DNA of 64,000 bases from Synechococcus sp. PCC 6312 (lineage in GTDB: Bacteria; Cyanobacteriota; Cyanobacteriia; Thermosynechococcales; Thermosynechococcaceae). The notes under the pieces are model-generated. The model saw only the letters and a list, made by a program, of their open reading frames with translations. It had not been told where the DNA came from and did no database searches. Shown piece after piece: positions 44,513-55,047 of the stretch (positions are counted from its first letter, which is position 1; each line of letters starts with the position of its first letter). The stretch is taken from NCBI RefSeq assembly GCF_000316685.1, contig NC_019680.1, forward strand, positions 1,427,501-1,491,500, read 5' to 3'. The translations under genes were made by a program, and so were the position numbers.

Positions 44513-46845
44513 TGATCCCGTAACTCCTCAATCCTAACCTTGATTAAGGCCTGGTTATCGGCTGTTGAAATTTGCAGTTCTGCTGCGGTTCCAGTCACGA
44601 TTCCAATCTCCTGAATTGGAGGATTGCCTTGAGTTTTCAGATATTTTTCCCAGGCCCCCTTTTGACTTGGATCAACCGCTACCAAAATCCGCGATCCTCC
44701 CTCCCCAAAGAGCAATTCATCCCAACGGGAGATCGTGTCAGACAAGGCCCAAGGTAAAGTAATCGTTGCCCCGAAATTGCCACTGATACAGGATTCCGCC
44801 AGAGCTACGGCTAAGCCTCCTTCACTCAGATCATGGGCTGACCGGATCCAGGCCTGGGTAATGCCCTCACGACAAATTTTTTGAACCAGTTGCTCAAGCT
44901 CTAAATCCAGGATCGGTGGTTGACCTGTGACTTGGTTATAGATCGTGGCCAGATATTCCGAGCCACCCAGGGAAATACTCTCAGTTGTGATGTTGGGGGT
45001 TAGAGGTTGTCCGAGGAGATAAATTAAATCCCCCGTTTGCTGCCACCCTTGCCCAACAGTTTTGCGAATATCCTCCACACGACCAACCATGCCCACGACG
45101 GGTGTTGGATAGATGGCCTGGGGTTTCCCGTCAGCATCTAAGGTTTCGTTATAAAGAGAAACATTGCCGCCGGTGACTGGGGTATTGAGACTACGACAGG
45201 CCTGGGACAATCCTCGACAGGCTTCTGATAGTTGCCAATAGCCCAAGGGTTGTTCTGGACTACCAAAATTGAGGTTATCCGTCACCGCCAAGGGTTCGGC
45301 CCCAACACAACTCAGATTCCGGGCGGCTTCGGCAACAGCGGCAATGGCTCCTTGATAGGGATTGAGATAGACATAGCGGGGATTACAGTCCACGGTTGCC
45401 GCAACACCGACATAGGGATTAGCGAGTTTGTCCCCAGTCACTGGCCGCAATCGAATCACCGCTGCATCTGCTGCCCCAGGCCCCTTGACCGTATTGTTTT
45501 GGACGTGGTGATCGTATTGGCGATAAACCCAGGCCTTGGATGCCACCGTGGGAGAAGCGAGGAGTTGTAATAAGACTTCCGACCAAGACAAAAATCCTGA
45601 CTCTACCTCAATCCCTGTTTCTGATGCGTTGGGGAGCAATGACATTGACCAGGCCTGGGCAGCTTTGACATAATCCGGCGGCTCAATTAGGGATTCCCGG
45701 TGATAAATCGGCGTATTTTCAGCCAGGGCCTGGGCCGGAATTTCCGCGGCAATTTTGCCCTGATGACGGATGCGGACAATCGGTTCAGCAATCACAGTTC
45801 CGGCAACAACCGCATGGAGTTCCCAGCGTTGGAAAATATCAATGATTTCCTGTTCCCGCCCGGCCTGGGCCACAAATAACATCCGCTCCTGGGATTCCGA
45901 CAGCAAATATTCGTAGGGGATCATCCCGGATTCACGGGCCGGAATTAAATCCAAATCCAGATCAATGCCCACGCCCCCCTTAGCCGCCATTTCTGCCGTG
46001 GAACAGGTTAAGCCCGCCGCTCCCATATCCTGGGCTGCCACAATCGCTCCGGTTTGAAAGGCTTCTAAACAGGCCTCGATTAAGGACTTTTCTAAGAATG
46101 GGTCTCCCACTTGCACCGCTGGCCGATCCGCTTGCGACTCTTCACTCAATTCCGCACTGGCAAAACTGGCCCCGCCCATGCCATCCCGGCCGGTAGTTGA
46201 ACCCACATAGATGACTGGATTACCAATCCCCGCCGCCCCGGATTTAACAATTTCTGCGGTTTCCATCAGACCCAATGCCATGACATTAACCAGGGGATTA
46301 CCGGAATAGGCCGCATCAAAGTAAACTTCACCCCCGACTGTCGGCACACCCACACAATTCCCGTAGTGAGAAATCCCCGCCACAACCCCATGCACTAATC
46401 GTTGAGTTTTTGGATCGGCTAAATCCCCAAAGCGAAGGGAGTTTAAGAGAGCAATCGGCCTGGCTCCCATGGTGAAAATGTCCCGTAAAATCCCGCCAAC
46501 TCCGGTTGCCGCACCTTGAAAGGGTTCTACGGCGGAAGGGTGATTGTGGGATTCGATCTTAAACGCCAACCGCAACCCTTCGCCTAAATCTACTACGCCG
46601 GCATTTTCCCCAGGCCCGACCAAGACCCGTTCCCCAGTGGTTGGAAATTGCTTGAGTAAGGGCCGGGAATTTTTATAGCAGCAATGCTCTGACCACATCA
46701 CGCCAAACATGCCCAACTCGGCCGGATTGGGTTTACGTCCTAAGCGTTTGACGATTTCAACATACTCGGCCTGGGTCAGCCGTTCGGCTACCAGTTGTTT
46801 CGGATCAATTTCAAATTCTGGAGCTAGATCAGAGGCAGCAGACAT
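44476..46845 (-). CDS. purL: Phosphoribosylformylglycinamidine synthase subunit II
   Basis: The ATP-dependent synthetase subunit of FGAM synthase in purine synthesis, acting with PurQ and PurS. The 789-residue short (small-PurL) type has [47 protein letters not shown]-like metal/ATP motifs and [13 protein letters not shown] 46845 (MSAASD) is preferred to 46878. purF follows downstream after two small ORFs. Confidence 0.96.
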   Translation of the reverse strand: MSAASDLAPEFEIDPKQLVAERLTQAEYVEIVKRLGRKPNPAELGMFGVMWSEHCCYKNSRPLLKQFPTTGERVLVGPGENAGVVDLGEGLRLAFKIESHNHPSAVEPFQGAATGVGGILRDIFTMGARPIALLNSLRFGDLADPKTQRLVHGVVAGISHYGNCVGVPTVGGEVYFDAAYSGNPLVNVMALGLMETAEIVKSGAAGIGNPVIYVGSTTGRDGMGGASFASAELSEESQADRPAVQVGDPFLEKSLIEACLEAFQTGAIVAAQDMGAAGLTCSTAEMAAKGGVGIDLDLDLIPARESGMIPYEYLLSESQERMLFVAQAGREQEIIDIFQRWELHAVVAGTVIAEPIVRIRHQGKIAAEIPAQALAENTPIYHRESLIEPPDYVKAAQAWSMSLLPNASETGIEVESGFLSWSEVLLQLLASPTVASKAWVYRQYDHHVQNNTVKGPGAADAAVIRLRPVTGDKLANPYVGVAATVDCNPRYVYLNPYQGAIAAVAEAARNLSCVGAEPLAVTDNLNFGSPEQPLGYWQLSEACRGLSQACRSLNTPVTGGNVSLYNETLDADGKPQAIYPTPVVGMVGRVEDIRKTVGQGWQQTGDLIYLLGQPLTPNITTESISLGGSEYLATIYNQVTGQPPILDLELEQLVQKICREGITQAWIRSAHDLSEGGLAVALAESCISGNFGATITLPWALSDTISRWDELLFGEGGSRILVAVDPSQKGAWEKYLKTQGNPPIQEIGIVTGTAAELQISTADNQALIKVRIEELRDQWANGLGTYLSA

Positions 46846-46985
46846 AAAAATTTCTTCGTGCGGGGCTAACACTGGCATTATCTCAGAGATTTCTGACTGG
46901 TGGCTTTAGTTGCTGGCGATACTGCTTTTTATTAAATAATTCTCTGGTAGCCCGCCGCCCTACAATAGAGAATGCCTTAGGGCCT

Positions 46986-47072
46986 GGAGAGGTGGCAGAG
47001 TGGTCGAATGCGGCAGACTCGAAATCTGTTGAAGGGTCACACCTTCCGGGGGTTCGAATCCCCCCCTCTCCG
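46986..47072 (+). tRNA. tRNA-Ser (anticodon CGA)
   Basis: An 87-nt class II tRNA with acceptor stem GGAGAGG/CCTCTCC, anticodon loop CTCGAAA (anticodon CGA), a long variable arm (GTTGAAGGGTCACACCTTCC region), and T-loop GGTTCGAATCC. CCA is not encoded. Confidence 0.95.
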
Positions 47073-47356
47073 TAGAGTGCGGACTATTTTGGTTATTGAC
47101 CAATTTTGTCCGAAAAGATTGTGATTAAAATCACACCCAGGCCTGGTTCAGTCACAGATAATTAAGGGCTGACGCCTTCTTAATGGCTCCATAATCTTTC
47201 TTTGGATTTTATTCAATGTTACGAATTTGTATCAAACTAGCAACTTGTGCAAATTTTTTGTATGGGAGTGTTCAGAATGGAAGTATTTCCGGTGTGTTTT
47301 TTGGCTGATTGACAGAATTGAGTCCAGTTTATTGATTTCCCAAGGTTGATGTTCTA
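47073..47356 (+). promoter_or_regulatory. hpsA upstream region
   Basis: A 284-bp region between tRNA-Ser and hpsA. Besides the CRP box it is AT-rich. AAGGT lies ~10 nt before the hpsA ATG. No obvious sigma70 pair or terminator was identified. It contains one CCAGGCCTGG palindrome at 47137-47146. Confidence 0.5.
47120..47135. promoter_or_regulatory. Perfect CRP-type operator upstream of hpsA
   Basis: TGTGATTAAAATCACA is an exact TGTGA-N6-TCACA palindrome, the consensus of E. coli CRP and of the cyanobacterial SYCRP1 factor. It lies 221 nt upstream of the hpsA ATG and 48 nt after tRNA-Ser. cAMP/SYCRP1 is known to control pilus and motility genes in Synechocystis, so control of this pseudopilin operon is plausible. 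Confidence 0.6.
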
Positions 47357-50300
47357 ATGAGTAAGCGTAATGACCGATTTGGCCTGAGCAAGCGTACCTA
47401 TCGTAAGTTAATGGGGACGTTACGCCATCTGTTTCGGCAGCTCGGCCAGTGGATGCGGCGGCGGCTCAAGGGCGGTCAACGCCAAAATCAACGGGGATTG
47501 CGTTTAGGGCGAGCGAGAGGATTTGTGTTACCGACGGCGGTTCTCGTAATTTTAGTTGTGACAATTACTGTTGGAGCGCTCTTAATTCGGAGCTTAAATC
47601 GGACAACCCAGGTTTCTGGACAACGTCAGGACTTAGAGGTGGTAAACCAGGCCACGCCAGCCATTGAACGAGCTAAATCAAAACTGGAATATTTATTTAG
47701 GGTTGATCCTCGCCTACCCCAAGGGATTCCGGGCCAAGATTTGCTCCGAGAGATTATGCGGGACAACCCAGAATATACCCTTACAGGTGAGACCCGGATT
47801 GATATAAATGGGGATGGCACTCTCGATAATGCTTGGTATTTTATTCCTACTGATGACCCTAGCTCAGTCATTGCCTATTCAATTACAGTTGGTCGGCCTT
47901 CAGATACTCAACTCAATCAAACCGATGCCCAAAAAGCAGCAGCCTTAGTGACTCGGAGTCGTCCCCTACGCACCTCGGCGGAAGGGGCCGGAGAATGCTC
48001 AGTTTCGACGGAAGTTGGGGCTGGTTTGGGGACAGGGGCAGGCTGGGATAAAATTACCTCCCAAGTTCGCAAGAACTTTCAGATTGATGCCTTTGTCTTT
48101 ACTGAGCGCGGAGGTGGGCGGGCCTTGGCAACCGTGGAAACCATGCAGGAACGCCGCTATGAACAAGGGAATAAATGGGGAGCTTGGTTCAGAAATGATT
48201 TAGAAATCTTTCCCGGCCCGGCCTTTAACTGGAATGGGGCGATGCACTCAGAAGGTAGTGTTTACATGGGGGGAGGTAGTAGCTTTTCCGCATATCTTGT
48301 CAGCGCGCCAAAATCTTGTATTTATTCTCGGGATTCTTCAGAAATTACAGTTCCCGGTAGCCTAGATGATTCGACCAAATTTTTGGGCCAGTTTATCAAT
48401 GGTACCTTACGGGACAACAACTATAACGGCACAACGGTTGTTCACTCTATTGGTGCTGGTGATGGTCTAATTACCTCTGGAGATGCCAATCCGCCGGCCC
48501 AAAATGTGACTTATACAGCCGCTCGTGACTCAGTTAACCCTGGGGGGCGGACGGCGGCTTCTATTGCCTTAAACCCCGTCAAAATTATTACGGAAGATGT
48601 GAGTGTTTCCCGCTCTAGTGGAGATTTACTGAACCAGGCCATCAAGGACTCTGCTTGGCCGACCCAATACTACACTCAGTACAAGCGTCTTTACAATGAT
48701 GACAGTGACAAGCCCTATGTGGATGATACTTACCGGGCTGATAATCGCTATGGGCCTAAGCCGGTTTATGGAAAGGATCTCAATACCCCTGATCCAGATT
48801 TAAGAATTCCCTCTGGCTCTGTGGTGGGTGAGTTAATCCCCGGTACGAATTGGAAGCTTCTAACGGATACTCCCTACAATGATCCGGACGATGCGGCCGA
48901 TGACAACAAACCCAAGGAAGAAATTGGCTTGGATGGTTACTGGGAACGCCGGGCCAGAGCTGAGGGGTTGCGATTAATCGTTGGACAACGGTTGGAAGTT
49001 GGTAAGCCCTTAGATATTCCCAATGCCTGGACAACTGGGCGGGCCAATGAATTTATGCAACATCGGGCTTTGCGGGATAATTTGGCGGCAGTGCAAGGAA
49101 CGGTGCTTTATCACTACAAGGGGGTGGGGGCTGTAACAGGCGCGGCTACGGCAGATTCAACTCTCTCTGATCCGATTGGGGGGTCTTATACTAACAACAC
49201 CACAGGCGGTTATGCGCCGATGGCCTGTATTGCTAGTACGCATCACGGCGGTACACCCCAAACCCACTTGCGGAGTATTCGCTTTAATGAATATCGGGGT
49301 GTTACGGGAATTACAGACACGGTTTTCCCTGACTTTTTAACCGGCCGTGGTACAGATGGCTGGGAATTTAACCCGCCGAGCATCAACACGAATATGTTGC
49401 AGGCCCTCACCAACCTGACCAGTTTTTCGGCAGATCGTTCCATCAGTGGTTCTCGGTATATGGGGGCATTCCCACCTGTCCAAGAGGCAGCGGGGGGCAC
49501 AGTGCATCCCAACTTTGCCAATATTACCCACGGCGACTTTTCTAATCTCTATCGGGCCTTACAGTTGGGGGATATTTCTACCCTCAGCATGGCGGATCAA
49601 TCTTACATCCAGTCAGCAGCCTGTGGTGTGGGAATGTTAGCCTACAATCTTGATATTTTACAAGGGCCGGATAACACCAACACAACTGCTGATGACTTTT
49701 ACACAACGACCTTGGGTAACGGAACTGGTAGTCAGCTTCTAAACCTTGATTCCAATGCCACTGCATCGAGTACAGATCGGGGTGTGCCTCTGCTTTTTGA
49801 TGGATTGATTGCATCCAATAACCCGGAAGCTAGGGCCAGTATTGATGCCAGCGGTCGCCCAGTGCTGACGTTGAGACGACAAGGGATTAGTACTAATCTA
49901 GCTACCAGTTCTGGCTATTCTCCAGCAGAGAGGTATGTGAGCGGGTTAGTTTCCGACTGGGCAGCCCGGCCAGGGACAACTGGGGTAATTGCTAATGAAC
50001 AAAACAACACTCGTTTAGCCCGACTTGTGGCTATTCGTGAGCAAGCCGCCTACGACCTCAATCCTACTAGTTACCAGTGTGGTATTCCCGCTGATCGCCC
50101 GAATTTACGGACTCTATTCTGTTTAGGAGAAGTTGGGGCAGCCGGATCAGGGAATGCTGTGGGGTATAACGCAACCAATAAAGCCACTTGGTTGCCCGGA
50201 AAATTTGGAGCAGTGATCACCAGTGCAACTACACCTGTTGCCAGTGCCTTTCGATCCACGATTACGATTGCGGCCAATGATTCAAACTTGAACTATAACT

Positions 50301-52600
50301 ATGACTTAGCCTGGCTTGATCGGCTGGCACCTGGGGATTCTGTTTTTCTCAGTGGAAGAGGGGTTTATCCCTTTGTCAGTTGGAACTCGGCGACTCGTCA
50401 GTTAGTTGTAGATGCTGCTACCACTAGCCCCATCCTGGAAATTGGGCAGTTCGGTGCGTCAAACACAACAGGGGGCTACAGTGGAGCTTTTGCTTGGAGT
50501 AGCTTACCAACTGGGGTTACGGTTACGCCAGGGTTCACCTTTAACTACAATGGAGCAGCCACTTCTTACACAGCTACTTCTGGTGCAGTTAATATTCCTG
50601 TAGCTCGGATCAATCGAGATCTGTTGCCTAGTAGCCTGCAAAGTGCTGATACTCTCAATCAATATCGAGTTGGTTTTCGGATTAGTGGCACAAACTATAT
50701 TGGCGTAGTTACTGCATCTCCAACGGGTAGTGGAAACTTGACAATCAGCGATATCCGCAATACATCGGGTACTCTTTCTAATCCAACCTTTCCCAACAGT
50801 GGAACAATCCCAATTGCCTTGATTGAGGCTCCTTCCCCCGCCGGAAGTACCAGTACCAACCGCTTACCTCTTTACACCTTCAATACTGCTCGCAAATATA
50901 CGGCACTCCAACCCTTGTTTAATCCCCCTGGTGGCACAGCGGTAAACCCCAACGACATTGCCGCCTCCCCTCGCGCCATCGGTTCTTGGGTAACGCCAAC
51001 CAGTACAGCTACCGCTCTGACGACCTACAACCAAATTGTTGGCCCGGCAGCAGCGGATCAGGTCTATAACGTAGCTTTCCTGGATAACACCATGTTCAAT
51101 GGCCGGGAAGAGATGGCTGTGCGAACGATGGATATCAACTTGGGTATGCTGCGGGGAGCAACCATTGGCGGTGATACCTGGCTGCCGATGAGTGGAATGG
51201 TTTACGCCTTCCGAGAAGATGCCCTCCGAGAAGATGGGATTGCTCGGCCAGCGGGAACTTGGATGAATGCAGCGGCGAACCCAGGCACAGATCCAACCCT
51301 AGCAACCTTTGGGATTTCCATTAAACCTGTGGATTTCTTTGCTGATCCGATGCGCCGTCCCCATGGGTTCCGTTTACGGAATGGGATTCGAGTAGATCGC
51401 TCCGGGATTGCTGCCTCCAAAAACATTCGGGGCCTGACCTTTATAAGTGATAACCCAGCTTACATTCAAGGGGATTTTAATTGGCATAGCACGAATGGGA
51501 CGAATGCAGAAGGCAACCGGATCGAAGAGTTTACCCAAAAGCTGCCCACAGGTAGTTTGTATAACGTAACCGAGTTTTATACGAATCGAACCACTCGAAA
51601 CACTAACTTTGCCCGGCCGACAACGGACACCTGGCGACCAACGGAAGTTTTAGCGGATGCCGTCTCCATTATTTCTCAAGACTTCTGTCCAGGAACAGCC
51701 AATGATTACTTTGCTGAGGCCTACAATCTGACAGTGGTCAACTTGGCAGCAAACTCCCCGGAAAACTTAGTGACTACCTATCCCAAAAGTGGCACCGGAA
51801 CAGGGGAGGTAGTGAATAATACTGGGACAGGCAACCGAGTTTATTTGCAGTGCAATAATAATACTAATAACTTAGTCACTTCATTTCTGAACTCTAATCG
51901 TCCTAGGGGTGATGGGACAGAAGGAACTGCAACTGGTGGCTTACCTGTTAATAATGTTTGGCTGCGGGAAGATCCCTTTGATCCTAGTACTCCGGTTTAC
52001 ATCAATTCCAACGGGCTACCTTTGCAGGTAGATTACACCACGGGCCTGTGGAATACCTTTACGAATGCCACTGGCTCTTGGTGGAATGCCTTTACTGGCA
52101 GTAATGGCCGTAACGCTGGGGGTGTGCAAGATACGCGGGTTAATGCGGTGATTATTAGTGCGACAGTGGCCTCCCGGCCTGGGCAGTCCTATGGTGGAAT
52201 GCACAACTTCCCCCGCTTTCTCCAAGGCTGGGGAAACCTTTGGATTTCTGGCTCCTTCTTGCAACTCAACTTCTCCACCCAGGCCACAGGCCCCTTTGAC
52301 CAGGATCAATGGGAGTCAAGTTCTGGCGTACCTGCTTTAACGGCCTACAACGTGGCGGGGGATGAGGGTAATGAACGCATTAACTATTACGGTGCACCGA
52401 CACGGCGTTGGGGATATGACCCAGGCTTACAGTTAGCTCCAGCCGGACCTGTGGCGGAACGGTTCTTGCGTAAACTCAACTCCCGAAGTGTTTTCTTTAA
52501 TGAATTACCAGCCAACGATCCCTATATTCTTAACCTCCGATGTGCCTCCCGTTCTGGTGGTGGCCGAATTGACCCAACGGTGACTGGATGTCCAACCTAG
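47357..52600 (+). CDS. hpsA: Hormogonium polysaccharide biosynthesis protein HpsA
   Basis: A 1747-residue HpsA homologue. A basic N-terminus leads to a pilin-like membrane helix beginning GFVLPTAVLVILVVTI (Gly55-Phe56). It lacks the Glu at +5 of classical pilins (Thr60 instead). A very long Asn/Thr/Gly-rich, beta-type extracellular part follows. In Nostoc punctiforme hpsA is the lead gene of an operon needed for secreted polysaccharide and gliding. Here it heads a pseudopilin operon behind a CRP box. The gene is poor in the genomic heptamer; none occurs from ~48.64 to 52.17 kb. Confidence 0.88.
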   Translation: MSKRNDRFGLSKRTYRKLMGTLRHLFRQLGQWMRRRLKGGQRQNQRGLRLGRARGFVLPTAVLVILVVTITVGALLIRSLNRTTQVSGQRQDLEVVNQATPAIERAKSKLEYLFRVDPRLPQGIPGQDLLREIMRDNPEYTLTGETRIDINGDGTLDNAWYFIPTDDPSSVIAYSITVGRPSDTQLNQTDAQKAAALVTRSRPLRTSAEGAGECSVSTEVGAGLGTGAGWDKITSQVRKNFQIDAFVFTERGGGRALATVETMQERRYEQGNKWGAWFRNDLEIFPGPAFNWNGAMHSEGSVYMGGGSSFSAYLVSAPKSCIYSRDSSEITVPGSLDDSTKFLGQFINGTLRDNNYNGTTVVHSIGAGDGLITSGDANPPAQNVTYTAARDSVNPGGRTAASIALNPVKIITEDVSVSRSSGDLLNQAIKDSAWPTQYYTQYKRLYNDDSDKPYVDDTYRADNRYGPKPVYGKDLNTPDPDLRIPSGSVVGELIPGTNWKLLTDTPYNDPDDAADDNKPKEEIGLDGYWERRARAEGLRLIVGQRLEVGKPLDIPNAWTTGRANEFMQHRALRDNLAAVQGTVLYHYKGVGAVTGAATADSTLSDPIGGSYTNNTTGGYAPMACIASTHHGGTPQTHLRSIRFNEYRGVTGITDTVFPDFLTGRGTDGWEFNPPSINTNMLQALTNLTSFSADRSISGSRYMGAFPPVQEAAGGTVHPNFANITHGDFSNLYRALQLGDISTLSMADQSYIQSAACGVGMLAYNLDILQGPDNTNTTADDFYTTTLGNGTGSQLLNLDSNATASSTDRGVPLLFDGLIASNNPEARASIDASGRPVLTLRRQGISTNLATSSGYSPAERYVSGLVSDWAARPGTTGVIANEQNNTRLARLVAIREQAAYDLNPTSYQCGIPADRPNLRTLFCLGEVGAAGSGNAVGYNATNKATWLPGKFGAVITSATTPVASAFRSTITIAANDSNLNYNYDLAWLDRLAPGDSVFLSGRGVYPFVSWNSATRQLVVDAATTSPILEIGQFGASNTTGGYSGAFAWSSLPTGVTVTPGFTFNYNGAATSYTATSGAVNIPVARINRDLLPSSLQSADTLNQYRVGFRISGTNYIGVVTASPTGSGNLTISDIRNTSGTLSNPTFPNSGTIPIALIEAPSPAGSTSTNRLPLYTFNTARKYTALQPLFNPPGGTAVNPNDIAASPRAIGSWVTPTSTATALTTYNQIVGPAAADQVYNVAFLDNTMFNGREEMAVRTMDINLGMLRGATIGGDTWLPMSGMVYAFREDALREDGIARPAGTWMNAAANPGTDPTLATFGISIKPVDFFADPMRRPHGFRLRNGIRVDRSGIAASKNIRGLTFISDNPAYIQGDFNWHSTNGTNAEGNRIEEFTQKLPTGSLYNVTEFYTNRTTRNTNFARPTTDTWRPTEVLADAVSIISQDFCPGTANDYFAEAYNLTVVNLAANSPENLVTTYPKSGTGTGEVVNNTGTGNRVYLQCNNNTNNLVTSFLNSNRPRGDGTEGTATGGLPVNNVWLREDPFDPSTPVYINSNGLPLQVDYTTGLWNTFTNATGSWWNAFTGSNGRNAGGVQDTRVNAVIISATVASRPGQSYGGMHNFPRFLQGWGNLWISGSFLQLNFSTQATGPFDQDQWESSSGVPALTAYNVAGDEGNERINYYGAPTRRWGYDPGLQLAPAGPVAERFLRKLNSRSVFFNELPANDPYILNLRCASRSGGGRIDPTVTGCPT

Positions 52601-52617
52601 CTCGCAGGACAGTCGTT

Positions 52618-53313
52618 ATGAGCATTTTTCCAACGAATCGGGGTTCACGGTTTTGGCTGCGTCATCACGGCCTCACCATGGCCGAAGCCCTGGTAGCTGT
52701 TATCATCACCAATGCTTTGATTGCGTTTTTACCCCCTGTCGTGCTGATGCTCCAGGCCACCCGAGTTCAAAATGAACGCATTGAGCAAGCTACAACTGTT
52801 GCCCAAGGGGAAATAGATGACGTTGGGGTAAAGGTTGCGACCCTCTCCAGCGACACTACACTTTTTACCACGGATGCAGCGTTTCGGGCCGTCTTACCCC
52901 CTACTGTAACGGGTAGTCTGGATGCCCAAGCCCCACCCACTTCAATTCAAAATTGTTCAGGGATGCCCTCTAGTCCTTCGGTCGGCTGTATTCGTACCCT
53001 TGGTCGTCATGAATATGTTGTCCAACAGTTTCGTACTTCCGGTGTTGCCCGCAGAGACTTTAGTAATTTTGATATGCAAGTTAGGGTTTATAGTCGGCGG
53101 CTATGGCAGGGAATGGGCGGGCCTGTGACAACTGATCCGGCAACACCTTTAACGGCTGCACTGACTGCATCACCGGAGGCCAGTCGCCGTGCTTTGGTTG
53201 TCCTGACGACTAACATTATCAAAGGCAGTTTTTGTCAAGCCACAGACACCTCTACCAGTGATCTGCGTTGCTTAATCCAAGAACCAAGCCCCTCTCCCAG
53301 TCCTTCGCCTTAG
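52618..53313 (+). CDS. hpsB: Pseudopilin HpsB
   Basis: A 231-residue type IV pseudopilin-like protein. The prepilin-peptidase site is HHG(18)-LTMAEAL, with Glu at +5, followed by a hydrophobic helix. The rest is a soluble domain with four cysteines and a Pro/Ser-rich tail (SPSPSPSP). ATG 52618 has AGGA 8 nt upstream; the earlier ATG at 52588 overlaps hpsA by 13 bases. Second gene of the hps-type operon. Confidence 0.85.
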   Translation: MSIFPTNRGSRFWLRHHGLTMAEALVAVIITNALIAFLPPVVLMLQATRVQNERIEQATTVAQGEIDDVGVKVATLSSDTTLFTTDAAFRAVLPPTVTGSLDAQAPPTSIQNCSGMPSSPSVGCIRTLGRHEYVVQQFRTSGVARRDFSNFDMQVRVYSRRLWQGMGGPVTTDPATPLTAALTASPEASRRALVVLTTNIIKGSFCQATDTSTSDLRCLIQEPSPSPSPSP

Positions 53314-53321
53314 GATAGTTT

Positions 53322-54365
53322 ATGAAGCCTAAATCCAAACTATCTCGCTTCCCTTACGGAGTAAAACAGAAACGGCTCCTAGGTTTTACTCTGGTTGAAT
53401 TATTGGTTGCCTTGGTGATTGGGGTACTTATTACTGTCACCCTCGGCTCAATTTTGGTTAATATCCTCAGTGATGATGTGCGTCAAACTTCCCAAACTGA
53501 GGTGGAGCAAGATATTCAGTCAACCCTGAACTATGTAACTTCGGATTTAGGTCAGGCCGTTTACGTCTATGACGGTAGCTGCTTACAAGGACAAGGGACT
53601 ACTAGTGATGCCAACTTCTGTCCAGGCCTGGTGAATCATATTCCCAACTTTGGGACTAATATTTATCCTGTTTTGGCGATGTGGGTGCTGGATTTAGTAC
53701 CCTACTTTGGGATTACGGGGCAGATTCCTACCACTTGCCCATCAGGAGCATTGCAAGTAGATTGCCAAAACCTCCAGAGTGCCCGGAGAGCCTATACGTT
53801 AGTTGTTTATTACATGGATACTAGTACCAGTGCTGACTTTACAGGCCCGGCCCGGTTGCGGCGGTACGTGCTTCGTAAATATGCAACCCTAACTTCATCT
53901 AGCCTTTCCTTAACTACGGGCTATGTGGATCCCTTTCCGGCTACGGCTGGTTCAGCATTTTTTCGGCGCTGGCCCTACGATGGCAACAACACCAACCAAC
54001 AAGCAACAGCCCCTTCGGCTAGCTTGGCGTTGGCCCCAGTGGTCGCAGATTATGTTGACGGCAACTTGGCCTCCTTAGGGGCAACCCCGGTTGCGTGCCG
54101 AACCAACTATGTGCGGACTCCCTTAGCTTCGGTTACTGGCCAAGTGAACAGTTTTTATGCCTGTGTTTTGAACCGCTCTGATACGGCAGCAAGTGGTTCA
54201 ACCTCAACAGATGCCGGGGTTGGCAAAAATACCTCTACCTTTGTTTACTTACGGGGAAATACCCAAGGCAAACCAGGGTTCACCTCCCCCAATTCCGGGG
54301 TTCGCCCGGTTGTTACAGCTATTATCCTCAGTAAAGGTGTTTCTGATAACAATCCATACGATTAG
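53322..54365 (+). CDS. hpsC: Pseudopilin HpsC
   Basis: A 347-residue type IV pseudopilin-like protein: cleavage site LLG(21)-FTLVELL with canonical Glu at +5 and a hydrophobic helix, then a large soluble domain with several cysteines and aromatic residues (SDLGQAVYVYDGSCLQG). Such large pseudopilins resemble GspJ/HpsC and may sit at the fibre tip. It starts 8 nt after hpsB. Confidence 0.85.
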   Translation: MKPKSKLSRFPYGVKQKRLLGFTLVELLVALVIGVLITVTLGSILVNILSDDVRQTSQTEVEQDIQSTLNYVTSDLGQAVYVYDGSCLQGQGTTSDANFCPGLVNHIPNFGTNIYPVLAMWVLDLVPYFGITGQIPTTCPSGALQVDCQNLQSARRAYTLVVYYMDTSTSADFTGPARLRRYVLRKYATLTSSSLSLTTGYVDPFPATAGSAFFRRWPYDGNNTNQQATAPSASLALAPVVADYVDGNLASLGATPVACRTNYVRTPLASVTGQVNSFYACVLNRSDTAASGSTSTDAGVGKNTSTFVYLRGNTQGKPGFTSPNSGVRPVVTAIILSKGVSDNNPYD

Positions 54366-54399
54366 GTGATTATTGCTCTACCTTCTAGGCTAAAAATTT

Positions 54400-54939
54400 A
54401 TGACTTCTCTGTTATCTAAACGTCATCATGCGGGTTTCTCCTCTGCCGAAATTTTCGTCATTGTGGCAATCATTGCAATTATGGCAGCAATTGGGATTCC
54501 CAGTTGGTTGGGTTTTCTGAGTAACCAGCGAATGCGAGTAGCCCAATCCGGTGCTGTTTCTGCAATTCGTCTAGCCCAGGCAGGGGCGCGCCGAGAAAAA
54601 TTACCTTGGACGGTGGCATTTCGGACGAATAACAATCGGGTTCAATGGACAGCCAATCGCTCTACAACCCCGGTCACAGATTGGAATTGGACAGACTTAA
54701 CAGGAGATAGTGCCAATCAGATTCAAATTAGTACCACGGCCACTAACTTCACCCTAGCAACTGGCACATATCAATATACCTTTGAGTACAATGGTCAGGT
54801 CAGTGCTGGAAATACGGTTCCGGGCCGGATTACGTTTCAACCCCGTGAAGGTAATTTAACCGCTAGTCAGCGTTGTGTGAGGGTTGTAACCTTGTTGGGC
54901 GCCATTCGCTTAGACAAAGGTACGGCTTGCAGTAGTTAG
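54400..54939 (+). CDS. Type IV pilin-like protein (GspH/HpsD type)
   Basis: A 179-residue pseudopilin: leader MTSLLSKRHHAG(12)-FSSAEIFV with Glu at +5, a helix IVAIIAIMAAIGIPSWLGF that is typical of GspH/FimT proteins, and a beta-rich C-terminal domain with two Cys near the end. Fourth gene of the operon, 34 nt after hpsC. The hps operon of Nostoc also carries a fourth pseudopilin (hpsD), but orthology was not established. Confidence 0.82.
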   Translation: MTSLLSKRHHAGFSSAEIFVIVAIIAIMAAIGIPSWLGFLSNQRMRVAQSGAVSAIRLAQAGARREKLPWTVAFRTNNNRVQWTANRSTTPVTDWNWTDLTGDSANQIQISTTATNFTLATGTYQYTFEYNGQVSAGNTVPGRITFQPREGNLTASQRCVRVVTLLGAIRLDKGTACSS

Positions 54940-55047
54940 AGAAATCACGGCCTGGGAATTTATAGATTCCTCCCTCGCTGCAATGTCCCTTTACTTGGAT
55001 AACGCTATAGTATTCTAATTAACAATACAGATTCCCAAAGCCCAATA

